Assembly: GCA_964531645.1 (NCBI GenBank)
Contig: CAZHEF010000017.1
Coordinates: forward strand, 1-49,408
Direction of reading: 5' to 3'
Length of the DNA: 49,408 nt
From: JBBIMS01 sp964531645
GTDB lineage: Bacteria; Acidobacteriota; Aminicenantia; JBFLYD01; JBBIMS01
The position numbers were made by a program, and so were the translations under genes. Below the pieces are notes generated by a model. It searched no databases and had not been told where the DNA came from. It saw only the letters and a program-made list of their open reading frames with translations. This document shows positions 35,333 through 43,146 of the stretch, piece after piece. The stretch's first letter is position 1. Each line of letters starts with the position of its first letter.

Positions 35333-36125
35333 AAAACTCTCCTATTGATACAAACTCGAATTTTTTTAACAATTTTTCAATTTTCTTAAGGGTATTTTTT
35401 ATATTGTAGTAATGGATAAATCTCTCCTTTAAAGGAAGGGAAAGCCTGGGATGTTCAGGGTCTATCTCCCTCGGGTGGAGATATACAACAGCGGGAATAC
35501 CCTTTCTGTTCAGATTCTTAATGAAATATTCTGTTAAAAGTAATGGAAATAATCTGAAAGAGAATCCCCCTCCAAAGGGGACTCTGATTTTAGAGAAATT
35601 TATTGCTGATGCAGGAATTTCAATGATTCCTTCAATTTCATAAGGGCGAATGGGTGAACTCGGGTCTCCAAAAAGGAATGTCTTTAAAGGAAATACGCTG
35701 GAATCAAACCTTATCCCTTCTCCTTTCAAACATCGGAAGAACCAGAACATGTCAGTTCTCACAGACCAGGAAGGGGCTCTGTAACTTATTGGTTTTAATC
35801 CTGTTAAATTCTTTAAAATTTCAATGGATTTTCTCAAATCTTCTTTAAAAGACTCTTTATCCATTTTATAAACGAGCTCATGGGAATAACCATGAGAGCC
35901 AATTTCATGACCGCCCTTCAATATTTTTTCCGCAATTCCTGGATTCTTTTCCGCCTCTGAAGTGAGAATAAAAAATGTCCCCCTTGCATTGTATTTTTTG
36001 CATAAATCCAGTATAGTAAAAACATTATTTTCCAGCGAATGTTCTTTTGTAGATTCAGGAATTTTCATATCAGGATAATTGGCATGCTGCCAATCCTCAA
36101 TATCAAAGGTAAGAATGTTCTTCAT
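35322..36125 (-). CDS. Polysaccharide deacetylase (NodB/CE4, XrtA-associated type)
   Basis: The 267-residue protein starts ILTFDIEDWQHANYPD, with the TFDxEDW form typical of deacetylases from exopolysaccharide/exosortase loci. Further NodB motifs are ARGTFFILTSEAEKNPG, the zinc-binding HEIGSHGYSHELVYKMD, YRAPSWSVRTDMFWFF and VVYLHPREIDPEHP. No signal peptide is visible, as in others of this subgroup. The enzyme would remove N-acetyl groups from an envelope or exopolysaccharide precursor. The gene overlaps its upstream neighbour, a GT-C transferase, by 4 bases, supporting a shared glycan pathway. Confidence 0.9.
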   Translation of the reverse strand: MKNILTFDIEDWQHANYPDMKIPESTKEHSLENNVFTILDLCKKYNARGTFFILTSEAEKNPGIAEKILKGGHEIGSHGYSHELVYKMDKESFKEDLRKSIEILKNLTGLKPISYRAPSWSVRTDMFWFFRCLKGEGIRFDSSVFPLKTFLFGDPSSPIRPYEIEGIIEIPASAINFSKIRVPFGGGFSFRLFPLLLTEYFIKNLNRKGIPAVVYLHPREIDPEHPRLSLPLKERFIHYYNIKNTLKKIEKLLKKFEFVSIGEFFGN

Positions 36126-37969
36126 TCCTTTGATAGATAAATGGAGGGTTGATTGGGAAATGTTTCACCTTTAAAGGATGAGAGCAGATCACCATTCTCT
36201 TTGAATATATTAATTTTATAAGAGAATCCATTCTCATCTTTTCCTTTTCCACTTACATCGACAGGAGCAAAGACAAAAATGGGGATATTCTCACTTTTAA
36301 AATTGAATTTTCTTCTTTGACGGAGTTTAGAATATGGTCTTATTTTGAAAAAAACTTTTTTTGAAACCATTATTAAGAAAGAGTTTCCACTTCTGTTTTC
36401 TCCCTCAACCTCTATTTCAAATTGGAAGCCTTCTGATACGCTATTCCCCTTTAATTTGTAAAGGAAAATCCTTGGCTTTTCGTCATAGCTTCTCTTCTCT
36501 ATAACCTTTATTAGATAGGAATTTTCCTCAATCCATCTGTATACCTTGAGATGGTGAGGAAACTTCTTCCATTTTCCTTTCTCAATATATTGAGCTCTTA
36601 TCGACTCGCTCACAAAAAGAAGTTCAAAGGCAGAATCTAACAATCTCTCGAAACTAATTTCTCCAAAGGAGTAAAAAAGCTCACCAAATTTAGTAGGTGT
36701 GAGTCCTGTCCTTTCTTCGAAAGCAAAATGAATCCCCGGAGGGATATTATTCTCAACCCATTCACGATTCTGATGCTTCGGATCTTTCTGATGGAAAAGA
36801 GTTAAATAATTTAAGGAGCCAATGAATGGCTGACTGGAGAAAATAAATATAAAAGCTCCTGTGAGAAGAGGCAATCTATTTAGTCTGAAAGAGGAAATGA
36901 GAGAAGATAAACCTATCGAAGCGATAACTATCAGAAAAGGGACAGCGGGAAGGAAATGTCTTTCAACCCACTGATTTGTTATCCCAAGTTGTATATAAAA
37001 AAGGATAGGGAAAGATAGGAGAATCAAAAAAGAAAAACCTTTTTTAAACGATTTTCTTATGCATATCCAGATTCCATAAATTAGAAAAACTGCAGGTATA
37101 ATTCCAAGAAGTTTTATAATGTTAAAGCTTTGTCTTACCCATGCATTCTCAGAAAGGATAAAAGGGTCCATCTGGTAAGATTTTGCCTGAAGCATGAAAT
37201 CTCTCTTGAATGTTTGAAAATCAAGGATTGTAAAGGGAGAAAAAATTGGAATAAAAATCAGGAAGGAAAAGAAGGAAAGAATCGAGTTTCTAATAAAAAT
37301 TTTAAATGAATCTTTTTTTTCAAGAAATCTCAGAAAAATTGCAATAGCAACTGTCCCTCCAATAACAACCCCTGAATATTTTGTCATAAAGGAAGATGCG
37401 GTTAATATACCTGCAAAAATTGTGTTGAAAGCGCCTCCTTCTCTGTAAATTTTTAAAGAAAAATAGAAAGCAACGATGGTTAAAAATATCTGCATTATGT
37501 CGGGTTTAGCAAAGTGGCTGTGGAGTATGAGGGAAGGAGAAATTGCCATTAGAAGAAGGGAAATGTTAGATATAAGCTCATCTTTGAATTCTTCCTTTAG
37601 AATTTTATAAATTAAAAGGCATGAAAAAAATCCGAACAAAGCTGAAATGAATCTACCCCAGAAGGCATATAAAACAAAAGGAGGATAGTTGGCGAGTAAA
37701 CTTTTTATAACATCTTTTACTCCAAAAAAGTATATGAAAATTGAGGAAATAAGCTTTAAAAAAATGGCAGTTATGGCAACAAAATAATAGTAAAGGGGCG
37801 GATAGTAAAACCATTTGGGGTTCCACATTCCTTTCTCAGCCATATCCACAATTCTTCCCACACAGGAATCTTCATCTGAAACAACTTTTAAAAATGGAAG
37901 ATCAAATCCTATCCCCGAAAAATAAAATATGAGAGCAAGGGCAATTGAGAAGATGAAAAATTTCTTCAT
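36122..37969 (-). CDS. GT-C (PMT/ArnT-like) membrane glycosyltransferase
   Basis: I take the ATG at 37969, which overlaps the stop of the SMR-like gene (ATGA) and gives 615 residues beginning MKKFFIFSIALALIFYFSG. There are about 10-12 transmembrane helices, then a soluble C-terminal part from about residue 420. After the first helix lies VVSDEDSCVGRIVDMAEKGM, the acidic loop expected of GT-C enzymes, followed by WNPKWFYYPPLYYY. Such enzymes transfer sugars from a polyprenyl-phosphate donor on the periplasmic side. The upstream GT2 could make that donor and the SMR-like protein could flip it. Acceptor unknown: protein, lipid A or polysaccharide. Confidence 0.82.
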   Translation of the reverse strand: MKKFFIFSIALALIFYFSGIGFDLPFLKVVSDEDSCVGRIVDMAEKGMWNPKWFYYPPLYYYFVAITAIFLKLISSIFIYFFGVKDVIKSLLANYPPFVLYAFWGRFISALFGFFSCLLIYKILKEEFKDELISNISLLLMAISPSLILHSHFAKPDIMQIFLTIVAFYFSLKIYREGGAFNTIFAGILTASSFMTKYSGVVIGGTVAIAIFLRFLEKKDSFKIFIRNSILSFFSFLIFIPIFSPFTILDFQTFKRDFMLQAKSYQMDPFILSENAWVRQSFNIIKLLGIIPAVFLIYGIWICIRKSFKKGFSFLILLSFPILFYIQLGITNQWVERHFLPAVPFLIVIASIGLSSLISSFRLNRLPLLTGAFIFIFSSQPFIGSLNYLTLFHQKDPKHQNREWVENNIPPGIHFAFEERTGLTPTKFGELFYSFGEISFERLLDSAFELLFVSESIRAQYIEKGKWKKFPHHLKVYRWIEENSYLIKVIEKRSYDEKPRIFLYKLKGNSVSEGFQFEIEVEGENRSGNSFLIMVSKKVFFKIRPYSKLRQRRKFNFKSENIPIFVFAPVDVSGKGKDENGFSYKINIFKENGDLLSSFKGETFPNQPSIYLSKE

Positions 37970-38316
37970 GATTTTATTACAATATAAACTCCTGCAATTA
38001 TAAGTAAAGCTCCAACCCATCTCAAGAGGGAAATGTTCTCGCCAAGAAATATTTGAGAGCCTATAAGGAAAAGAACATATGTGATGGAAAGGACAAGAAC
38101 AGAATAGCTGAGTTCATGCTTCGAAAGAATAAAGAGCCAGACAATTGCTCCAATTCCTGAAAGAAATAATCCAGATAGGACGAAGGGAGATGTAATGGCA
38201 GAGATTAAAAATTGAAGACCATGCTTATCTCCTATTCGATTGAGGCCTGATTTTATAAGTATCTGAGAGGAAACAAAAATCAGGGATGATATTGAGAAAT
38301 AGATCAAACCTTGCAT
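37966..38316 (-). CDS. SMR/EamA-like small membrane protein, possible lipid-linked sugar flippase
   Basis: The 116-residue protein has four hydrophobic helices and reads FSISSLIFVSSQILIKSGLN, GLFLSGIGAIVWLFILSKHE, LSYSVLVLSITYVLFLIGS and WVGALLIIAGVYIVIKS. It belongs to the small multidrug resistance/DMT fold and is closest in feel to ArnE/ArnF, the proposed flippase of undecaprenyl-phosphate-aminoarabinose. Its overlap with a GT-C enzyme and position after a GT2 support flipping of a lipid-linked sugar rather than drug efflux. This assignment is from context; the fold itself is clear. Confidence 0.8.
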   Translation of the reverse strand: MQGLIYFSISSLIFVSSQILIKSGLNRIGDKHGLQFLISAITSPFVLSGLFLSGIGAIVWLFILSKHELSYSVLVLSITYVLFLIGSQIFLGENISLLRWVGALLIIAGVYIVIKS

Positions 38317-38681
38317 TTTTCAAGCTCCTCTTTTAATTTTTTAATCTCAATCTCAAGGAGTCCAATTCTCTGAGTCAGTGCCTTTTTTGCCTCTTTTAGA
38401 TTTGATATAACTGTTGAAAAATGAATAAGAATCATTATCAAACCGAGAAGGAGTATGAGAAAAAGAGCAGATGGTGGATAACCTATCCCGACCATATAGG
38501 AGAATTTATCCAGCAAACCCCTAAAAATTGAAACCAGAAGGAACAGAGCGCTCATAAAAACCCAAAGAAGAGAAAACTCAATTTTTAGCTTTCCTCTTCT
38601 TATAAGTTCAATAACAAGAAGTAGAAGAAATGCTGAGCCAATAATCCCGATTATTTGTATTCTTACAACCTCAACCTCCAT
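38304..38681 (-). CDS. DUF2304 family membrane protein
   Basis: This is a 125-residue protein with three hydrophobic helices (GIIGSAFLLLLVIELIRRGK; EFSLLWVFMSALFLLVSIF; LFLILLLGLIMILIHFS) and a C-terminal coiled coil rich in Lys, Glu and Leu (about 92-125). This layout is that of DUF2304 proteins, which are usually encoded next to a dolichol-phosphate-mannose-synthase-like GT2, exactly as here. The function is not established. The family may assist or anchor the GT2. It overlaps both neighbours by 11-13 bases. Confidence 0.88.
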   Translation of the reverse strand: MEVEVVRIQIIGIIGSAFLLLLVIELIRRGKLKIEFSLLWVFMSALFLLVSIFRGLLDKFSYMVGIGYPPSALFLILLLGLIMILIHFSTVISNLKEAKKALTQRIGLLEIEIKKLKEELEKCKV

Positions 38682-39381
38682 AGAATTCCTCCTTTCTTAA
38701 CATATGTATTGCAATACCTATTGAAACCTTGATCATATAATAAATTGCTCTGAAAAATGTTATTGATGACCTACCCCCTTTTCTCTCCTCCATTTCCACT
38801 CCAACCTCCTTAATTCTCAACCCTCTTTTCTTAAGAATAAAAATTGCCTCTGGCTCAGGATAATCATCGGGATAATATTTTCTCAAGATTTCCACTGCTC
38901 TCCTGTTGTAAGCCCTGAAACCTGATGTACTATCTTTTATTCTCTCTCCTAAAAATAACCTGTTGGCAAAATAGAAAATTTTTATTCCAGTTCTCCTGAA
39001 AAAAGTTGTTTTATAAGTGGATTGCCCGGCAAATCTTGATCCAATTGCCATATCAGCTTCGTCCTTTAAAATTGGCTCCTCTATCTTTTTTATTTCCGAT
39101 GGTTTATGCTGTCCATCTCCATCCACCTGAACACAAATGTCATAACCATTTTCCCAGCAATAGATAAACCCAGTCTGAACAGCCCCTCCGATTCCGAGAT
39201 TCATTGGAAGATCAACAATATTTACAGACTTAAACTCTCCAACTATCTCTGAAGTTCTATCGGTGGAACCGTCATTTATTACAAGAATATCGTGGTCAGG
39301 AGCTTTCTTCTGAATCTCCTTAATTACTCCTTGGATGTTTTTCTCTTCGTTATAGGCAGGAACGATAACCAGTTTTTTCAT
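38671..39381 (-). CDS. GT2 glycosyltransferase, polyprenyl-phosphate sugar synthase-like
   Basis: The 236-residue GT-A enzyme begins LVIVPAYNEEKNIQGVIKEI. It carries the donor motif DILVINDGSTDRT, the DxD-like VQVDGDGQHKP and later SRFAGQSTYKTTFFRRTG. The ending lacks transmembrane helices, apart from a short hydrophobic tail (RAIYYMIKVSIGIAIHML) that could associate with the membrane. It resembles DPM1-type enzymes, which transfer a sugar from a nucleotide donor to polyprenyl phosphate. It is the first gene of the operon that runs through to mutL. The sugar is unknown. Confidence 0.9.
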   Translation of the reverse strand: MKKLVIVPAYNEEKNIQGVIKEIQKKAPDHDILVINDGSTDRTSEIVGEFKSVNIVDLPMNLGIGGAVQTGFIYCWENGYDICVQVDGDGQHKPSEIKKIEEPILKDEADMAIGSRFAGQSTYKTTFFRRTGIKIFYFANRLFLGERIKDSTSGFRAYNRRAVEILRKYYPDDYPEPEAIFILKKRGLRIKEVGVEMEERKGGRSSITFFRAIYYMIKVSIGIAIHMLRKEEFYGG

Positions 39382-39420
39382 GTTTTCAAAGAAATATTAT
39401 CTTAAAAAGAATCGGTTTAA

Positions 39421-40482
39421 TCAAGAAATTGAACTTAGACTTTCGGTCAGATCTTCGAAAAGGATCTTAATCAAAGCAGTCACAGGAATGGCAAGAAGCA
39501 TCCCCATGATTCCAAGAAGTTTTCCACCCATGAAAATGGAAGTCAAAACAATAACAGGGTGCAAGCCTGAGCTTTTCCCTATGATTTTTGGAGATAGAAT
39601 TAGATTGTCAATACCTTTAACTATTGCAAAAAGGAAAAGGATGAAAATAACAGTTTTTAGAGAGGGTGAATAAGTCAGAGAAACAAGAATTGAAAGAGCC
39701 AGGGCTGAATATGTTCCAAGATATGGAATTATATCACCTATTCCACCTATAAAACCAAGGAGAAGTGCGAATGGAACACCTATTATGAGAAGACCTATTG
39801 AGTAAAGAATGGCAACGATTAAACATATTGTGAGTTGACCTCTTATAAAGTTTGAAATAAGGGAGTCAAATTTTTCAACTCTTTTCCTCAAATTAGAACT
39901 CACATTTTCAGAAAATTTTTTCTTTTTAAAATCAGAAAAATCCTTCAAAAGATAATAGGTAAAAAATGGTATTATGAAAAGATAGAGAATGAAAAGTATC
40001 AGATTATTTATGTTTCTAAAGAGAAAAGAGCCAATTGATGGAAAGGCGTTTATTATAGCAGGGATACTATCTTTAATATTACTAATTATTTGATTCCTGA
40101 TCTCATTCACAATTCCTCCTTCTCCTTTTGGCTTGCCCCTTAGGACTGGCTCAAGAAAAGAAACCGCTCGGTCAAGAAAATCCGGGAATGAGGAGAAAAA
40201 TTCCTTAACCTGAGAGATAATGGTGGGAAGGAAAGAGGAAAATATGATAACAAGGATGAGGATCATTAAGAAAACTGTTAAAAGGGGACCACCATTTTCC
40301 CCGAGAAAGGTTTTTGAAAGTTTAAAACTTAAAGGTTCAAGAGCGTAATAGAGATAAAAGGAAATTATAAGAGGGAAAAATATCTTGCTGAAATATTTAA
40401 AAAGGATAAGAGAAATTGTCAGGACTAATAAAATAATAGAGAATCTGACAATTATAAATATCTTCTCTTGCTTTATCATCAA
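39421..40482 (-). CDS. AI-2E family transporter (PerM-like permease)
   Basis: The 353-residue protein has about eight hydrophobic segments. Family landmarks are FFPLIISFYLYYALEPLSFK, FIRGQLTICLIVAILYSIGL, the conserved FALLLGFIGGIGDIIPYLGTY and FMGGKLLGIMGMLLAIPVTA. Members carry out diverse jobs including sodium/proton antiport and small-molecule export, so the substrate cannot be assigned. Its start overlaps the pgsA-type stop by four bases (ATGA), suggesting one transcript. A 39-base gap separates it from the GT2 gene on the same strand. Confidence 0.92.
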   Translation of the reverse strand: MMIKQEKIFIIVRFSIILLVLTISLILFKYFSKIFFPLIISFYLYYALEPLSFKLSKTFLGENGGPLLTVFLMILILVIIFSSFLPTIISQVKEFFSSFPDFLDRAVSFLEPVLRGKPKGEGGIVNEIRNQIISNIKDSIPAIINAFPSIGSFLFRNINNLILFILYLFIIPFFTYYLLKDFSDFKKKKFSENVSSNLRKRVEKFDSLISNFIRGQLTICLIVAILYSIGLLIIGVPFALLLGFIGGIGDIIPYLGTYSALALSILVSLTYSPSLKTVIFILFLFAIVKGIDNLILSPKIIGKSSGLHPVIVLTSIFMGGKLLGIMGMLLAIPVTALIKILFEDLTESLSSIS

Positions 40483-41036
40483 TTTTTACTTTTAATTAAA
40501 GCAACTCCTCTCCAGCTGTAATCGAGCCCAGAAATTAAAACAAAAAAGAACGTGAGAAAGTAAAGAGGGATAAGGAAAGACAATGTCTTTGAAAGAGCAT
40601 TACCAAGTAAGACAAACCCAGCTGTTACAGCCTCTGCACCAGTTGTTAGTTTTCCCCATATTGAAGGAGAAAATGTTTTTACATTCTGGAAAATTCTAAG
40701 GAACAAAGCTCCTGATATTATGATAAAATCTCGGGCTAAAACAGCAAAAACAAGCCATTTTGGTATTCTGTTTGAGTTGGCAATTTCTGGAAATGAGAGG
40801 GTTATAAAAGTGGCGAGCATTAGAATCTTATCTGAGGCAGGATCAAGAATTGCCCCAATAGGACTTCTCTGATTAAATCTCCTTGCAACAAAACCGTCAA
40901 GACCGTCTGTAAGAGCAGCTATGGAAAAAAGAACAAAGCTTACTTTAAAATCCCCGTTGAGGATGAAAAATATGAGAAAAGGAACAAGTATTAATCTAAT
41001 AAGTGTTATTTTTGTAGCTAAAGTAAACTTTATCAT
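40479..41036 (-). CDS. pgsA: CDP-diacylglycerol-glycerol-3-phosphate 3-phosphatidyltransferase-like
   Basis: The 185-residue membrane protein starts KFTLATKITLIRLILVPFLI. It has the complete CDP-alcohol phosphatidyltransferase signature DGLDGFVARRFNQRSPIGAI followed by LDPASDKILML, with all aspartates and the Gly of DG in place. Four to six hydrophobic helices follow. The sequence style fits PgsA, which makes phosphatidylglycerol phosphate for acidic phospholipids. It is followed by the AI-2E gene with a four-base overlap. A terminator-like hairpin upstream separates it from the CsgG-family gene. Confidence 0.9.
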   Translation of the reverse strand: MIKFTLATKITLIRLILVPFLIFFILNGDFKVSFVLFSIAALTDGLDGFVARRFNQRSPIGAILDPASDKILMLATFITLSFPEIANSNRIPKWLVFAVLARDFIIISGALFLRIFQNVKTFSPSIWGKLTTGAEAVTAGFVLLGNALSKTLSFLIPLYFLTFFFVLISGLDYSWRGVALIKSKN

Positions 41037-41062
41037 TTTATTTAATTATAAATTCCAATAAA

Positions 41063-41088
41063 GGAGAGAAAGATTTTTGTCTCTCTCC
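41063..41088 (-). terminator. Terminator-like hairpin between CsgG-family and pgsA genes
   Basis: On the minus strand GGAGAGA pairs with TCTCTCC (seven bp, extendable by GA/TC across a two-base bulge) around an A-rich loop, followed by TTTATT. It lies 25 bases after the CsgG-family stop. The same hairpin on the plus strand precedes CTCTCTTTTTT, so it could end transcription both ways. Confidence 0.55.
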
Positions 41089-41112
41089 CCTCTCTTTTTT
41101 AACAAAATTTTT

Positions 41113-41799
41113 TTACTCTAATTTCCCTGCTTTTGCAACAAATTGATCTTTTACCTGAACAACTGCCTCCTCTGTTGCCTCTCCAAGAATTGTCTCCCTG
41201 AAGTCAGAAGATTGCATATCAATTACCATACCTCCTCCACCACCTCTTCCTCCAAGAAGTCCGCCAAGAAGAAGACCTGATCTCTTGGATTCACCAGCTC
41301 CCTTTGCAACAGCCATAATTTCTCCTGTATCAACATCTATCATTCTCGCATTTATAACAACCTTAGCCTTTGTCTTCTTTGTTCCAATTGCTCCAACTCC
41401 GAATCTCTGAGACCACGCACCTCCTCCAACTCCAACCTGTTTTGTGTCTGTTCCAAATGTTGTAATGGAGCCAATTATTATGTATTTTACACCAAGGATC
41501 TTCCCTATTTTTGCCGCTGTTTCCGGGTTTGCTCTGTCAGAAGTAGAAAAATCCTGCTCTGCAAGGATTTTATCAAGGGCTTTCCTTTCAATAACTCTGT
41601 AAGTTCCATCATTCACAAGCTCTGTTACAAGCATATCTGAAATTCCTTTGCCAATATCCCAGTTCCAATCCCACCATTTCTGGATCGCGGCAAAGTCAAA
41701 ATCAAAAACTGCAACCCTCGGTCCTTTTGCAAGGGAAAAAACAGGGAAAACTATCAAAAAAGCCGCCAAAATCAAAAAAGTTCTTTTTAATGACTTCAT
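41113..41799 (-). CDS. CsgG-family periplasmic/outer-membrane-associated protein
   Basis: The 228-residue protein has a signal peptide (LILAAFLIVFPVFSLAKG, with no lipobox cysteine). A CsgG domain follows: PRVAVFDFDF, IGKGISDMLVTELVNDGTYR, VIERKALDKILAEQDFS, NPETAAKIGKILGVKYIIIG, and INARMIDVDTGEIMAVAKGAG. A glycine run (GGLLGGRGGGGG) precedes a conserved C-terminal segment DFRETILGEATEEAVVQV. CsgG itself forms the curli export pore in the outer membrane as a lipoprotein; lack of the lipidation cysteine argues against the same anchoring. Many bacteria have such soluble CsgG-domain proteins of unknown role. It lies 38 bases downstream of the small aromatic-repeat protein. Confidence 0.88.
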   Translation of the reverse strand: MKSLKRTFLILAAFLIVFPVFSLAKGPRVAVFDFDFAAIQKWWDWNWDIGKGISDMLVTELVNDGTYRVIERKALDKILAEQDFSTSDRANPETAAKIGKILGVKYIIIGSITTFGTDTKQVGVGGGAWSQRFGVGAIGTKKTKAKVVINARMIDVDTGEIMAVAKGAGESKRSGLLLGGLLGGRGGGGGMVIDMQSSDFRETILGEATEEAVVQVKDQFVAKAGKLE

Positions 41800-41837
41800 A
41801 CCTTAACCTCCTTAATAAATAAATATACATCTTTTCT

Positions 41838-42158
41838 CTATCTAATGCAAAACACAAAACCCCTGAAGAATAAAAACTGGGGGAAAGCTGTCCCTCTTTG
41901 AAAAGCTCTCGTCCTGTAAGGGAAATCTCTTCCTTTCTTAAGGTAAACCTCTTTCCAGCCATAATAACCATAAACATTCTGCCAGCTCTCATACTTATAA
42001 ACACTTTTCCAACCTTCATACCTGTAAACTGATTTCCATCCGTGATAACCATAGAAATCTTGCCAGCTGCTACCTTTTTTGTAGCTATAATAATCTCCCA
42101 TTAAAGGAGAAAAAATCAGGAAGAGAAGAATTGGTAATAATAAAGTTAATCTTTTCAT
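41838..42158 (-). CDS. Small secreted protein with five Trp/Tyr nonapeptide repeats
   Basis: I start at the ATG at 42158, giving 106 residues; a Met 11 codons upstream lacks support and would put charged residues before the signal peptide. The signal peptide is KRLTLLLPILLFLIFSPLMG. Five tandem nine-residue units follow: WQDFYGYHG, WKSVYRYEG, WKSVYKYES, WQNVYGYYG and WKEVYLKKG. The consensus is W-(K/Q)-x-(V/F)-Y-x-(Y/K)-x-(G/S). After the repeats a basic tail (FPYRTRAFQRG) leads to a hydrophobic end containing one Cys. I do not recognise the family. It could be an exported, self-associating or wall-binding protein. The ribosome site reads GGAGG. Confidence 0.68.
   Translation of the reverse strand: MKRLTLLLPILLFLIFSPLMGDYYSYKKGSSWQDFYGYHGWKSVYRYEGWKSVYKYESWQNVYGYYGWKEVYLKKGRDFPYRTRAFQRGTAFPQFLFFRGFVFCIR
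41931..42065 (-). repeat. Five 27-base tandem coding repeats
   Basis: Five adjacent 27-base units encode the nonapeptides of the small secreted protein. They begin TGGCAAGATTTC, TGGAAATCAGTT, TGGAAAAGTGTT, TGGCAGAATGTT and TGGAAAGAGGTT. Base identity between units is moderate, while the protein pattern is kept, so selection probably acts on the protein. Confidence 0.8.
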
Positions 42159-42276
42159 GTTAACCTCCAATTTTTTTGTATCAAAAAACATGCCAATTTA
42201 AAAACCCTTTCTGATAAGGAAATTTTCTTTCTTTCCATGTCCTATTTTTGAAACTATTGTCTCCTTTAAATCAACT

Positions 42277-42724
42277 TTATTCCTTTTCTTTTAGCCATTC
42301 GATAATGTATCTTGAAAACTCTCTAAGATCATCAAGGTTTTGAAGACTTTCAAAGAGTTTTTCTGCGTCGAGCTCATTCGGAAGATAATCATGAATGATT
42401 CTATTCCTGAAAGATGGCATCCTTTTTATCTTTTCAGCAAAATCCTTTGGTGTAATTCCTGCTTCAGCAAGGGCTATAATTGCCTATGCTTCACTTTCTC
42501 TTATTTTCCATAAAGAAAGGACTGGGCAATATGAACTGATATCCTTGTCAAGTCTTGAATTGCACATGCTAAATTGTATTTTATGGATTTTATCTTAATT
42601 GAATTTTCTCTATTTAAAAAAAATTCCTTCGATTCAACAGAAATGACCTGATATCAGCAATTTGTCTCTCGATATTTTCGATGTATTCCATTATTCTATC
42701 AACTCTTAGAAATTTCTTTTCCAT
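42277..42724 (-). pseudogene. HepT-like HEPN ribonuclease toxin, degraded
   Basis: Joined across frames this reads as a full HepT (DUF86) protein. It starts MEKKFLRVDRIMEYIENIER, passes through FFLNRENSIKIKSIKYNLAC and RISVHIAQSFLYGK, then AIIALAEAGITPKDFAEKI, and ends in the HEPN active-site motif FRNRIIHDYL (RNxxxHxY). Three lesions interrupt it: a frame change near 42650, another near 42511, and an in-frame TAG at 42484-42486. HepT is a ribonuclease or RNA-modifying-target toxin paired with the MntA nucleotidyltransferase, whose gene overlaps it here. The active-site motif is still intact, but the protein cannot be made in one piece. Confidence 0.78.
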
Positions 42725-43146
42725 TCAACAACTTCCTCAATTCTTCTGATAATTATCCTTTCACTCTCCCTAAGAAATGGCTTTAACTCAAAGAATCTCA
42801 TTATACAAGAGGTCTCAAAATCAACTCTTGCCATTTTATCCTCCTCGACTAACAAGATTCCATCCCTTAATACCTTTCATTTCATTACAAATGGTAAAAC
42901 ATTTAAAATTCTTATATCTACCTTATCAGTGTGGAGTTCGGTTATCAATTTAGATGTAATCTCATTTTCTTCCTTTATGTATTGTGGAATGCTTAAAGTT
43001 TTTAAATAGACAGCAATATCAACATCACTCTCAGGGTGTATCATCCCCTTTGAATAGGATCCGTAAAGATAGATGAAAAGAAAATCTTTATCTTTTTTTA
43101 GAATTTCTCTTATAACCTTAATTAATTCCCCTCTCTTTATCTCTAC
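42706..43146 (-). pseudogene. MntA-like minimal nucleotidyltransferase antitoxin, interrupted
   Basis: The nucleotidyltransferase core reads FLFIYLYGSYSKGMIHPES followed by DVDIAVYL, the GSxxxG...SDxDhxV motif. It continues with DKVDIRILNVLPFVMK, an in-frame TGA at 42877-42879, and KVLRDGILLVEEDKMARVD to the end KPFLRESERIIIRRIEEVV. No ATG, GTG or TTG opens the frame; GTA at 43144-43146 sits where a GTG could have been. The last codons overlap the hepT-like start by 19 bases, the normal operon layout. MntA neutralises HepT by AMPylation in related systems. Both genes are decayed together, so the module is probably dead. Confidence 0.78.

Noticed and set aside
41113..41799. Calling the CsgG-family protein a true curli export pore
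   Set aside because: No lipobox Cys is present, and no CsgA/B/E/F-like gene is seen. Many CsgG-domain proteins are not curli pores.
41702..42052. Overlapping minus-strand frame through the repeat protein and into the CsgG-family gene
   Set aside because: It is out of frame with the signal peptide and the tandem W/Y repeats and runs into the CsgG signal peptide region in the wrong frame; the repeat frame is clearly the coding one.
41931..42065. CRISPR array
   Set aside because: The repeats are directly adjacent 27-base coding units without spacers, in frame with a signal peptide.
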